From Luteolibacter arcticus (GTDB lineage Bacteria; Verrucomicrobiota; Verrucomicrobiia; Verrucomicrobiales; Akkermansiaceae): DNA of 64,000 nt. This document shows, piece after piece, positions 45,427 through 53,218 of this stretch (position 1 is its first letter; every line of letters begins with the position of its first letter). A program made the position numbers and the translations under genes. The notes beneath the pieces were generated by a model. The model was not told the origin of the DNA. It saw nothing but the letters and a program-made list of their open reading frames with translations, and did not search any database. The DNA is taken from contig NZ_JAPDDT010000010.1 of assembly GCF_025950235.1 (NCBI RefSeq), positions 124,001 through 188,000 on the forward strand, given 5' to 3'.

Positions 45427-45867
45427 TCACCTTCGCCGAGCGAGCGACCCCATGGCCGCCGCCACGGCACCCGGCAGATTGACGCCACCGTTGCCTCCGA
45501 GCCGCAGGTCGATGTCCTCCAGCCGCTGGATCAGGTCGCGGACTTCCTTGCGCGACGCCGGGCCACCGGCGGCCTCGCAAAAATGCGTGCGGCAGCCAAA
45601 GGGCCGCCCATCGTAGATCTGACAGCGGTTATTCTTGAGAAACGGGCAGGCTCCATCGGGTGCTTCCGGCACCTCGGTGCGCCCCGCCGCACGCCACGCC
45701 ATCGCCGCGACCACGGCCTCGCCCTTCGTGAGAAAGGGCGTCCGGCCGGTAGCCCGAAAGCGGCAGCAATCGCCGCGACCGGTGCAGGCGCGTTCGAGCG
45801 GACGCTGCTCCCATTCGCGATAGATCGCCCGGACCTCGGTGGCGATGGCGCGTAGATCCGGGGTCAC
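45427..45867 (-). CDS. YkgJ-family cysteine-cluster protein
   Basis: This 146-residue protein has the YkgJ/Fe-S or zinc-cluster pattern: CTGRGDCCRFRATGRTPFLT, then ACPFLKNNRCQIYDGRPFGC followed by RTHFC. These Cys residues resemble those of predicted Fe-S or zinc-binding proteins whose function is not settled. Its start overlaps the last 4 bases of the DUF1080 gene, so the two are translationally coupled and form an operon. Confidence 0.88.
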   Translation of the reverse strand: MTPDLRAIATEVRAIYREWEQRPLERACTGRGDCCRFRATGRTPFLTKGEAVVAAMAWRAAGRTEVPEAPDGACPFLKNNRCQIYDGRPFGCRTHFCEAAGGPASRKEVRDLIQRLEDIDLRLGGNGGVNLPGAVAAAMGSLARRR

Positions 45868-46430
45868 GGCAGGTCCAGCTTGCGGATCCGGATGCCGCGG
45901 AACTCGACCCGGCCCTCATTGAATTGCAGCCCGATGTGCCCGCCCGCCAGCGGCCTGCGGTCCTTGTAGTCAACGACCTGCTTGCCCTCCAGCCAGACTT
46001 CCACGCGGCCGCTTTCCACCTTCACGCGGAATTTCCGCCACTCCGGTGCCTCGCCGCCATCGTGGCGGGCCCGGCCCACCAGGCTGCCGGTCGGGTAAGG
46101 ATTCGAGGCCGGGGCGATGTTCAGCTCGTAGCATTGGTCCGCCGGATCGGTCACGGTCTTCGGCGTCGAGAGAAAGACGCCGCTGTTAGTGCCGTCGGGC
46201 GCGCGAAACTCCACTTCCAGTTCATAGTCACGGTAGGTGCCGCGGGTGGTGAGCAGCCCCCGGTCTCCCTTGGTGGCGACGATGGCCCCGTCCTTCACCT
46301 GCCAGTCGACCTTGGTCTGCGGATCCCAGCCGTCGAGATCGCGCCCGTTGAAAAGCTCCTGCCACTCGGCCCCGCAGGCCACGCCCAAGAGCAGCAGACA
46401 GGCGGCGAGCGCTTGCACGATGGTTTTCAT
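45864..46430 (-). CDS. secreted DUF1080 (3-keto-disaccharide hydrolase-like) protein
   Basis: This 188-residue protein starts with a signal peptide (MKTIVQALAACLLLLGVACG). Most of the rest is the DUF1080 jelly roll: WQELFNGRDLDGWD, DYELEVEFRAPDGTNSGVFL and EWRKFRVKVESGRVEVWLEG. Unlike the copy at 26017, it has normal GC. It is divergent from a PVC-type cytochrome/SGNH protein across 132 bp, a common arrangement in this phylum, and is followed by a YkgJ-type gene with overlapping ends. Confidence 0.87.
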   Translation of the reverse strand: MKTIVQALAACLLLLGVACGAEWQELFNGRDLDGWDPQTKVDWQVKDGAIVATKGDRGLLTTRGTYRDYELEVEFRAPDGTNSGVFLSTPKTVTDPADQCYELNIAPASNPYPTGSLVGRARHDGGEAPEWRKFRVKVESGRVEVWLEGKQVVDYKDRRPLAGGHIGLQFNEGRVEFRGIRIRKLDLP

Positions 46431-46562
46431 GTTTCCAGATTGCGTCAGGGTGGCGCCTGCGGGCAAGCGCCCGCTTGCCCAACAAAACCAAGCAGACATT
46501 TCCGGAGGAAAAGGCAGATTTCCGCCGCTTACCGGCTACTACTTCCCGCCACTCCACCCGCC

Positions 46563-49500
46563 ATGAAAGCCAGAGTTCTCGCCATTGCCGCCGCCCTCGT
46601 CTCGTCGCTGACCGCGGCCCCGATCTTCAAGGAGCCGCTCAAAGAGGAACGCATCGTCCTGCTCGGCAATGGCTTGGGCGAGCGCATGCAGTATTACGGC
46701 GGCTTCGAGAGCCAACTGCACCTGCGCTTCCCGGATCACCATCTGATCGTCCGCAACCTGTGCTATCCCGGCGACACCCCCGCCTACCGCCCGCGCGCCG
46801 GCCGCAAGACGCCATGGGCATTTCCCGGTGGCGAAAAGCTCCGGCCTGAACTCAACCAGCACAAGGGCGAGGGCCACTACCCCTCCGAAGACGAATGGCT
46901 GACGATCTGCAAGGCGGACACCATCCTCGCGTTCTTCGGCTTCAACGAATCCTTCGACGGCCCGGACGGCGTGGAGAAATACCGCAAGGAGCTGACCGCG
47001 TTCGTCAATCACACCCTCTCGCAGAAGTACAACGGCACCGCCGCGCCGAAGCTCGTGCTCGTCTCGCCGATCGCCTTCGAGAACCTGACGCGCTTCTTCG
47101 ATCTCCCCGACGGCACCAAGGAGAACGCCAACCTCGAGCGCTACACCAAGGTGATGGAGCAGGTCGCCAAGGAGCAGCAAGTCGGCTTCATCGATCTCTT
47201 CACGCCCACCAAGCAGGCGTTCGCCGAGGCGAAGCAACCACTCACGATCAATGGTTTTTCGCTGAATGAAGCCGGCGACGTTCAAGTGGGCAACCTGATC
47301 GCCAACGACCTCTACGAAGCGCAGGAAATCGTGATCGAGGGCAACCCCGGCGATGTCGTGCGGATGGTGAACCAGAAGTCGTGGTTCTGGCAGAACGACC
47401 ACCGCATGCTCAACGGCGTCCATGCCTACGGCCGTCGCTTCAAGCCCTACGGCGATTTCAACTACCCGCAGGAGATCGAAAAGATCCGCCAGATGACCGC
47501 GAACCGCGATCGCGCGATCTGGAGCGCGGTGAAGGGACAAACCACCGACCTCAAGGCCGAGGACGCCAAGACCCGCCCGCTGGATGAAGTGAAGACCAAC
47601 TTCAACCAGCCGATCCAGTACCTCCGGGAGAAGAAGGCGCTGGAGTCCTTCAAGATGATGGACGGCTTCGAGATCGGCGTGTTCGCGACCGAGGAGGATT
47701 TCCCGGATCTCGCGAATCCGATGCAGATGACCTTCGACAACAAGGGCCGCCTGTGGATCTGCACCATGCCGAGCTATCCGCACTACCGGCCGGGCGATGA
47801 GATGCCGAACGACAAGATCCTCATCCTCGAGGACACCGACGGCGACAACCGCGCCGACAAGCAGACCGTGTTTGCCGATGGCCTTCATCTGCCCATCGGC
47901 ATCGAACTCGCGCCGGAAGGCGTCTATGTTTCCCAAGAGCCGAACCTGATCCTGCTGCGCGACACTAACGGCGACGACAAGGCGGACACGCGCGAGTACC
48001 TGCTGCACGGCTTCGACCCGCACGACACGCACCACGCGATCCACGCCTTCTGCTCGGACTCCGCCGGCGCGATCTACATGGGAGAAGGCGTCTTCCTCCA
48101 TTCGCAGGTGGAAACACCTTACGGCCCGCAGCGCTGCACCGGCGGCGGCATCTGGCGCTTCGATCCAAAGAGCTGGCGGCTCGACCGCTACGTGCAGACC
48201 TATTTCAACAACCCATGGGGCATCGCCTTCGATGACTGGCAGCAGTGCTTCATCGCAGATGCCTCGGGCGGCGAGAACTTCTGGGCGCTGCCGATTTCGA
48301 TCAAAGCGCCGTTCAGCTACGAGACGAAGAAGATCGGGGAGTTCGCGCCAAAGCGTGCCCGCCCCACCGCCGGTGCCGAGTTCATCTCTTCCCGCCACTT
48401 TCCGGATGAGCTGCAAGGCGGCTTCATGACCAACAACTCGATCGGCTTCCTCGGCACCAGCATCCACCAGGTGTGGGAAGACAAGGGCGGCTTCTCCGGC
48501 AAGCACATCGGAGATCTGGTGACCTCGTCCGATCCCAATTTCCGCCCGGTCGACCTCGAGTTCGCGCCGGATGGCTCACTTTATATCGTTGATTGGCACA
48601 ACGCGCTGATCGGCCACATGCAGCACTCGGCGCGCGACCCGAAGCGCGACCACGAGCACGGCCGCGTCTATCGCATCACCCACAAGTCGCGTCCGCTGGT
48701 GAAGCCGGCGATGATCACCGGAGCCTCGGTGGCGAGTCTCTTCGGCATGCTCAAGGAGCCGGAATACCGGACCCGCTACCGCGCCCGCCGCGAACTCCGC
48801 GGGCATCCTGCTGACACCGTGGTCGCCGCAGCGAAGGCGTGGATCGGCACGCTCGACAAAGCCGACCCGCGCTACGAGCACCACCTCTGCGAGGCGCTGT
48901 GGGCAACCTGGGCGCAGAACCGCGTGGATCGGGATCTCCTCGGCTTGTGCCTTTCCGCGAAAGCCCACCAAGCCCGTGCCGCCGCAGTCGAGGTCGTGCG
49001 CCACGCCTGGCGCAAGATCCCCGATCACGCGGACATTCTTCTCAAGGCCGCCGGTGATCCCGAGCCGATCGTCCGCCTCGAAGCCCTCGCCGCTGCCTCG
49101 TGGCTGGATAACCCCGACGGTGCCCGCATCGCCCTCGAAGTGCTCAAGCAGCCGATCGACAAGTGGATGCCGGAAGCCGTGAAGACCGCCTTTCTCACGC
49201 TGGCCGACGACATCGAGATGCTGAAGAAAGAAGGGAAGCTCGATCTAAGCGGCAACCCGCGCGCCGCGGACCTGCTCGCCGGCAAGCTCAAGCCGGAGGC
49301 GGAAGAAAGCACTCCGCCACCCGCCGAGCCCAAGCTCCCCACCGCCGACCTCGAACTGTGGAGAATCGGCAAGGAAGTCTTCTCCCGCGAAGCCCACTGC
49401 GCCACCTGCCACCAGGCCGACGGCAAGGGCCAGGAGAAGATCTACCCCCCCCTCACCGGCAGCGAGTGGGTCACCGGCAACGAAGAGCGCCTGATCAAGC

Positions 49501-49757
49501 TCACTCTGAAAGGCCTCTACGGTCCGATCACGGTGAATGGCACCAAGTTTGACCCGACCACCGGCGTCCCGCCAATGATGGGCTTCGGCCCCCTGCTCAA
49601 TGACAAGGAGCTCGCCGGCGTGCTCACCTACGTCCGCAACAGCTTCGGCAACCAAGCGCCCGCGGTGAAACCCGAGACCGTTGCCAGGATCCGTGAGGCG
49701 ACCAAGGACAAGATCGACTTCTACACGCCAGAGGAGCTCTTGAAGCAACATCCGTGA
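46563..49757 (+). CDS. PVC-type secreted protein: SGNH-like domain, membrane-bound dehydrogenase-type propeller, HEAT region and c-type cytochrome
   Basis: This 1064-residue exported protein has a signal peptide (MKARVLAIAAALVSSLTAA), an SGNH-type domain (about 22-240), a PVC-type dehydrogenase beta-propeller domain (about 360-700), a HEAT-like region (about 735-890) and a C-terminal cytochrome c domain with the heme motif CATCH. Typical propeller phrases are MTFDNKGRLWICTMPSY and VDLEFAPDGSLYIVDWHN. In the SGNH domain, block I reads LLGNGLGERM where GDS is normal, so the catalytic serine appears to be missing. Relatives are expanded in Planctomycetes and Verrucomicrobia and may oxidise carbohydrates. 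ATG 46563. Confidence 0.92.
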   Translation: MKARVLAIAAALVSSLTAAPIFKEPLKEERIVLLGNGLGERMQYYGGFESQLHLRFPDHHLIVRNLCYPGDTPAYRPRAGRKTPWAFPGGEKLRPELNQHKGEGHYPSEDEWLTICKADTILAFFGFNESFDGPDGVEKYRKELTAFVNHTLSQKYNGTAAPKLVLVSPIAFENLTRFFDLPDGTKENANLERYTKVMEQVAKEQQVGFIDLFTPTKQAFAEAKQPLTINGFSLNEAGDVQVGNLIANDLYEAQEIVIEGNPGDVVRMVNQKSWFWQNDHRMLNGVHAYGRRFKPYGDFNYPQEIEKIRQMTANRDRAIWSAVKGQTTDLKAEDAKTRPLDEVKTNFNQPIQYLREKKALESFKMMDGFEIGVFATEEDFPDLANPMQMTFDNKGRLWICTMPSYPHYRPGDEMPNDKILILEDTDGDNRADKQTVFADGLHLPIGIELAPEGVYVSQEPNLILLRDTNGDDKADTREYLLHGFDPHDTHHAIHAFCSDSAGAIYMGEGVFLHSQVETPYGPQRCTGGGIWRFDPKSWRLDRYVQTYFNNPWGIAFDDWQQCFIADASGGENFWALPISIKAPFSYETKKIGEFAPKRARPTAGAEFISSRHFPDELQGGFMTNNSIGFLGTSIHQVWEDKGGFSGKHIGDLVTSSDPNFRPVDLEFAPDGSLYIVDWHNALIGHMQHSARDPKRDHEHGRVYRITHKSRPLVKPAMITGASVASLFGMLKEPEYRTRYRARRELRGHPADTVVAAAKAWIGTLDKADPRYEHHLCEALWATWAQNRVDRDLLGLCLSAKAHQARAAAVEVVRHAWRKIPDHADILLKAAGDPEPIVRLEALAAASWLDNPDGARIALEVLKQPIDKWMPEAVKTAFLTLADDIEMLKKEGKLDLSGNPRAADLLAGKLKPEAEESTPPPAEPKLPTADLELWRIGKEVFSREAHCATCHQADGKGQEKIYPPLTGSEWVTGNEERLIKLTLKGLYGPITVNGTKFDPTTGVPPMMGFGPLLNDKELAGVLTYVRNSFGNQAPAVKPETVARIREATKDKIDFYTPEELLKQHP

Positions 49758-49914
49758 CGGGATCGCCACACGCCTGACCGATTCGGAAGGCGGGGATGAC
49801 TAATTCAGTCAAACATTCAAGGGGATCACCCGGATGGGGTATCCGCATGAGAAGGCCTCAGTCGCTTCGCCGGAGGAGGGGCGGTCGTGGCATGGCAGCC
49901 GCTGGTTCAACGGC

Positions 49915-50715
49915 ATGGCAACCGTTGGCTTCTTACTCGATATGGATGGCGTCATCTACCGGGGCTCCCGGCTGATTCCCGGCGCGTCCGATTTCATCAC
50001 ACGCCTGCGGAATCATGGGATTCCCTTTCGCTTCCTCACCAACAATTCGCAGCGCGCCCGCCGGGACGTCGCGCTGAAACTCCATCGCCTCGGCATCGAG
50101 GCGAGCGAAGACGAGGTCTTCACCTGCGCGATGGCGACCGCCCGTTTCCTGGCTTCCCAGAAGCCGAACGGCACCGCCTACGTCATCGGCGAACACGGCC
50201 TCGCCGCGGCGCTGCATCGCAATGGCCTGACTGTCGTCGATGACGATCCGGATTTCGTGGTCGTCGGCGAGGGCCGCACCATGACCTTCGAGATGATCGA
50301 GCGCGGCGTGCGGTTGGTGGAAAAGGGCGCCCGCCTGATCGCCACCAATCCCGACCCGAATTGCCCCACCGATCAAGGCACCCGCCCCGGCTGCGGCGCG
50401 ATCGTTGCGATGATCGAGCGCGCCACCGGCGTGGTCGCATTCTCCGTCGGCAAGCCGAGCCCGGTGATGATGCGCGCCGCCCGCAAGGAAATGGGCCTGC
50501 GCACCGACGAGGTCATCATGGTCGGTGACACCATGGAAACCGACATTCTCGGCGCCGTGCAAATGGGCTACCGTAGCGTGCTCGTCCTCAGTGGCGGCAC
50601 CCGCCGGCAGGACCTGAAGAAGTTCGCCTATGAGCCGGATTTGATCGTCGACCACATTGGCATGATCCCGGACTCATACATTTTCGCAAATATGGAGCCA
50701 GCGTTGGCACCGTGA
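49915..50715 (+). CDS. NagD-like HAD-family sugar phosphatase
   Basis: This 266-residue HAD hydrolase has motif I FLLDMDGVIYRG, motif II FLTNNSQRARRDV, a conserved Lys in FSVGKPSPVMM and motif IV MVGDTMETDILG. The cap lies between motifs II and III, as in NagD and pNPPase-type proteins. It probably dephosphorylates a nucleotide or sugar phosphate. ATG 49915 was chosen because the longer frame to 49834 does not look like a natural N-terminus. It is followed by a 445-bp region with no convincing gene. Confidence 0.9.
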   Translation: MATVGFLLDMDGVIYRGSRLIPGASDFITRLRNHGIPFRFLTNNSQRARRDVALKLHRLGIEASEDEVFTCAMATARFLASQKPNGTAYVIGEHGLAAALHRNGLTVVDDDPDFVVVGEGRTMTFEMIERGVRLVEKGARLIATNPDPNCPTDQGTRPGCGAIVAMIERATGVVAFSVGKPSPVMMRAARKEMGLRTDEVIMVGDTMETDILGAVQMGYRSVLVLSGGTRRQDLKKFAYEPDLIVDHIGMIPDSYIFANMEPALAP

Positions 50716-50743
50716 TAGCTCTTCCTGGTTAGCGGATGGTCCA

Positions 50744-50834
50744 CGATGGAGGAAGGTTTCTTGGGTTTAACTAACCTCCATCGCGGTGCACCACGGCGGG
50801 TGCGGGATTTCTTGGGTTTACTCCCGCGCCCGCC
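50744..50834 (+). ncRNA. candidate structured RNA: two hairpins sharing an identical 13-nt loop segment
   Basis: Hairpin 1 (50744-50783) has a 9-bp stem CGATGGAGG with CCTCCATCG. Hairpin 2 (50795-50834) has a 12-bp stem GGCGGGTGCGGG with CCCGCGCCCGCC (one G-U pair on this strand). Both loops contain TTTCTTGGGTTTA, identical over 13 bases, though the stems are unrelated in sequence. The strand is assigned from the downstream T-rich terminator. No known RNA family was recognised. The unit lies in a 445-bp gap that otherwise holds a terminator, REP-like repeats and a short leader. Confidence 0.5.
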
Positions 50835-50862
50835 GGGGTCATTCGTTTGAAGGACGAAGAAA

Positions 50863-50898
50863 GGCGGTGGCTGAAAGGGCTGCCGTCTTTTTGCTTTT
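50863..50898 (+). terminator. terminator-like hairpin and T tract after the paired hairpins
   Basis: GGTGGC (50866-50871) pairs imperfectly with GCTGCC (50879-50884), followed by GTCTTTTTGCTTTT. The stem is weak (two wobble pairs) but the T tract is strong. It lies 30 bases after the second identical-loop hairpin and would end a short transcript from that side. Confidence 0.5.
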
Positions 50899-50914
50899 GT
50901 AGGCCTCAATGACC

Positions 50915-50954
50915 GCGGCGCAGCCGCCCTTGGACTGCTCCGATCATTCGGAGC
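50915..50954 (+). repeat. REP-like element A
   Basis: The element has a short hairpin GCGGC-GCA-GCCGC, the core GCCGCCCTTGGACTGC (50923-50938) and the hairpin GCTCCGA-TCAT-TCGGAGC. It is one of four copies in this part of the window. Its 16-base core is identical to that of element D. Confidence 0.7.
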
Positions 50955-50996
50955 TCTTCTAGTGAAGGGTGTAGCGGGCTGCTCTTGCGGGACTAG

Positions 50997-51014
50997 GCGA
51001 TCCTGCAGGATCGC
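50997..51014. repeat. 18-bp perfect palindrome
   Basis: GCGATCCTGCAGGATCGC is perfectly symmetric. It lies between elements A and B, upstream of the tandem nucleotidyltransferase gene. It may be an operator or a diverged part of the same REP-like family. Confidence 0.5.
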
Positions 51015-51056
51015 TTCAATCCTCCGTGAAAAGCGGACCGTTTGGTTCATTCAAAA

Positions 51057-51092
51057 GCTGGGAACGATCCCAGCAGTCCAAGGGCCTGCGGC
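51057..51092 (-). repeat. REP-like element B
   Basis: On the minus strand this is GCCGCAGGCCCTTGGACTGC followed by the hairpin GCTGGGA-TCGT-TCCCAGC. It is the inverted partner of element C (34 of 36 bases identical by direct comparison) on the other side of the nucleotidyltransferase gene. Confidence 0.72.
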
Positions 51093-51160
51093 TTTCATTC
51101 GGCGGGCCGTTTCCTTTTCGCTTTCCAGCGAGATGCAGCTTCGTGCCTCATCCCGGCGGC

Positions 51161-52981
51161 ATGGAAGCCGCCATCCAAGCACTGCTCGACCGCATCGAAC
51201 GCCAGCATGGCGTGACGATTCCCTACGCCTGCGAATCCGGCAGCCGCGCCTGGGGCTTCGCGTCGCCGGATAGCGACTACGACATCCGCTTCATCTTCGT
51301 GCGGCCGGAGAAGTCCTACCTGTCCGTGCTCGACGGCAATGAGTCCATCGACCTGCCGCTGGAAGGCGAACTCGATGCCGGTGGCTGGGATGTCCGCAAG
51401 GCGGTACGCTTGTTAGGAAAAAGCAATGGAGCCCTGGTCGAGTGGTTGCACTCGCCGGTGGTCTATCTCTGCGAGCCCGGATTCCGCGAGCGCTGGCAAA
51501 CTACGGCACGCGCCGTATTTTCGCCCCGCGCCTCGCGCGACCATTATCACGGCCTCGCCAAGCAAATGGTGCTCGGGAAGCTGGAGGGCGAACAGGTGCG
51601 GGCGAAGGACTACCTCTATGCCCTCCGTTCCATCCTCTGCGCGCGCTGGATCGCAGATGGAAACGGAATTCCACCGGTGGCCTTCGCCGAACTCGTGCCA
51701 AGCGCACCGCCGGAGATCCAAGCCCTGATCCCCGGCCTGCTTGAGCACAAGGCACGCACCGCCGAAAGCGAGCGCATGCCGCGCGTGCCGGCGCTCGATG
51801 ATTTCCTCGCCGCCTCGCTGGCAGAGCAGGTGGAGATCCCGGCGATCCCGCTCCAGCCGGAGCCTCTCGATGCGCTATTGCGTGCGGAGATTCGCCGGCC
51901 ATCGCAGATCCTGAAGCCCGCTGATTTCACGCTGGATCGCGTGCGCCAGCATGACCTGTTACTACTCGATACCGTCGCTGGAAGCCAAGCCTATGGCACC
52001 GCCATCGCAGGCTCCGATGAGGACCGCCGCGGCGTCTTTGCCGCGCCGCGTTCGTTCTTGTTCGGACTCGATGCGATTGAGCAGGTCGCCGACGAACGCA
52101 GCGATCAGGTTTACTACGAGCTCGGCCATTTCGTGGCGCTGCTGTTGAAGAACAATCCCAACGCACTCGAACTGCTGGCGATGCCCGACGACTGCATCCG
52201 CCACCGGCACCCGCTATTCGAGTGGCTGAAACCGGAGATCTTCTTGTCGAAGCTCTGTGCGAAGACCTTCGGCGAATACGCCATGGGTCAGATCCGCAAG
52301 GCCCGCGGACTGAACAAGAAGATCGTGAATCCCGAGCCCGAGCAACGGCGTGCGATGCTGGATTTTTGCCACGTTCCGGAAGGCCAGGGCAGCACACAGG
52401 TGATCGAGTGGCTCGCCGCGCGCGGCATCAGCCCGCGGGAATGCGGCGTCACCGCCGTGCAGCACGCCGCAAGCATGTTCGCGATCTACCATGACCGCAG
52501 TAGCAGCGAGTTGCGCGGCCTCGTTTCGCCGAAGGACCCCGACACGCTCATCTTCAGCAGCGTGCCGAGGGAAGCCGTCCCCATCGGCTGGATGCACTTC
52601 AACCGCGATGCCTTCCAAGCCCATTGCAAGGCCCACCGCGAGTATTGGGAATGGGTCGGGCAGCGCAACGAAGAGCGCTACGCGACCAATGCCAGCCACG
52701 GCCGCGGCTACGACTCGAAGAACCTGATGCACACGCTGCGCCTGCTCGACATGGTCGGCGAAATCGCGACCGAGGGCGAACTGCGCGTCCGCCGCCCGAA
52801 CCGCGACTACCTGCTGCGCGTCCGCTCCGGCGAGTTTGCCTACGAGGACCTCGTCGCCAAGGCGGAAGAGCAACTCGCCAATGTCCAGGTAGCGTTCGAG
52901 AAAAGCCCCTTGCCCGACCAACCGGACCGCGACCAAGTGAATGCCCTGCTGGTGGAGATCCGCGAAGCCTTTCAAGCCTGA
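51161..52981 (+). CDS. fusion of two YcgL/COG3541-type nucleotidyltransferase domains
   Basis: This 606-residue protein carries two polymerase-beta-like nucleotidyltransferase signatures. The first has GSRAWGF at 27-33 and DSDYDIRF at 37-44. The second has GSQAYGT at 274-280 and SDEDRRGVF at 285-293. Each core is followed by a helical region typical of COG3541 proteins; the second ends with HGRGYDSKNLMHTLRLL. The acidic metal-binding residues are complete in the first copy; in the second the pattern is D, E, D with Arg after. Substrates are unknown, although relatives are linked with RNA or antibiotic modification. ATG 51161 was chosen because the upstream frame overlaps REP-like repeats. It is flanked by inverted REP-like elements. 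Confidence 0.82.
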   Translation: MEAAIQALLDRIERQHGVTIPYACESGSRAWGFASPDSDYDIRFIFVRPEKSYLSVLDGNESIDLPLEGELDAGGWDVRKAVRLLGKSNGALVEWLHSPVVYLCEPGFRERWQTTARAVFSPRASRDHYHGLAKQMVLGKLEGEQVRAKDYLYALRSILCARWIADGNGIPPVAFAELVPSAPPEIQALIPGLLEHKARTAESERMPRVPALDDFLAASLAEQVEIPAIPLQPEPLDALLRAEIRRPSQILKPADFTLDRVRQHDLLLLDTVAGSQAYGTAIAGSDEDRRGVFAAPRSFLFGLDAIEQVADERSDQVYYELGHFVALLLKNNPNALELLAMPDDCIRHRHPLFEWLKPEIFLSKLCAKTFGEYAMGQIRKARGLNKKIVNPEPEQRRAMLDFCHVPEGQGSTQVIEWLAARGISPRECGVTAVQHAASMFAIYHDRSSSELRGLVSPKDPDTLIFSSVPREAVPIGWMHFNRDAFQAHCKAHREYWEWVGQRNEERYATNASHGRGYDSKNLMHTLRLLDMVGEIATEGELRVRRPNRDYLLRVRSGEFAYEDLVAKAEEQLANVQVAFEKSPLPDQPDRDQVNALLVEIREAFQA

Positions 52982-52989
52982 GGGATGAA

Positions 52990-53025
52990 GCCGCAGGCCC
53001 TCGGACTGCTGGGATCATTCCCAGC
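52990..53025 (+). repeat. REP-like element C
   Basis: GCCGCAGGCCCTCGGACTGC is followed by the hairpin GCTGGGA-TCAT-TCCCAGC. It starts eight bases after the nucleotidyltransferase stop and is nearly identical to element B in the opposite orientation. Another hairpin, CCGGGA-AGCGA-TCCCGG, lies at 53062-53078. Confidence 0.72.
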
Positions 53026-53127
53026 TCTCCGAACGCAGGGTTACGCAGTTCGTTCTAACAGCCGGGAAGCGATCCCGGAAGGTCGCCTATACCCCAGTGA
53101 GCAGCCAGCCTCACCCTGAGCTCGAAA

Positions 53128-53168
53128 GCGGCGAAACATCGCCGCAGTCCAAGGGCGGCTCCGCCGCG
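53128..53168 (-). repeat. REP-like element D
   Basis: On the minus strand the element has the hairpin GCGGC-GGA-GCCGC, the core GCCGCCCTTGGACTGC (identical to element A) and the hairpin GCGGCGA-TGTT-TCGCCGC. The outer-hairpin sequence differs from A and B/C but pairing is kept. Confidence 0.7.
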
Positions 53169-53218
53169 GCCATCGAAAGCCGCCTTGCCCTCTCTCCGGA
53201 AAAATGGGATAGTCTTCC

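Noticed and set aside
45194..45580. Minus-strand frame downstream of the YkgJ gene, reading through the CCTA repeats
   Set aside because: The Arg/Ile/Gly-rich stretch is produced by the 9-bp repeat and the frame overlaps the terminator; no domain was seen.
46539..48506. 655-codon minus-strand open frame under the cytochrome protein gene
   Set aside because: It is antisense to the well-supported PVC-type gene; Val/Arg/Leu/His-rich composition matches a GC-driven shadow.
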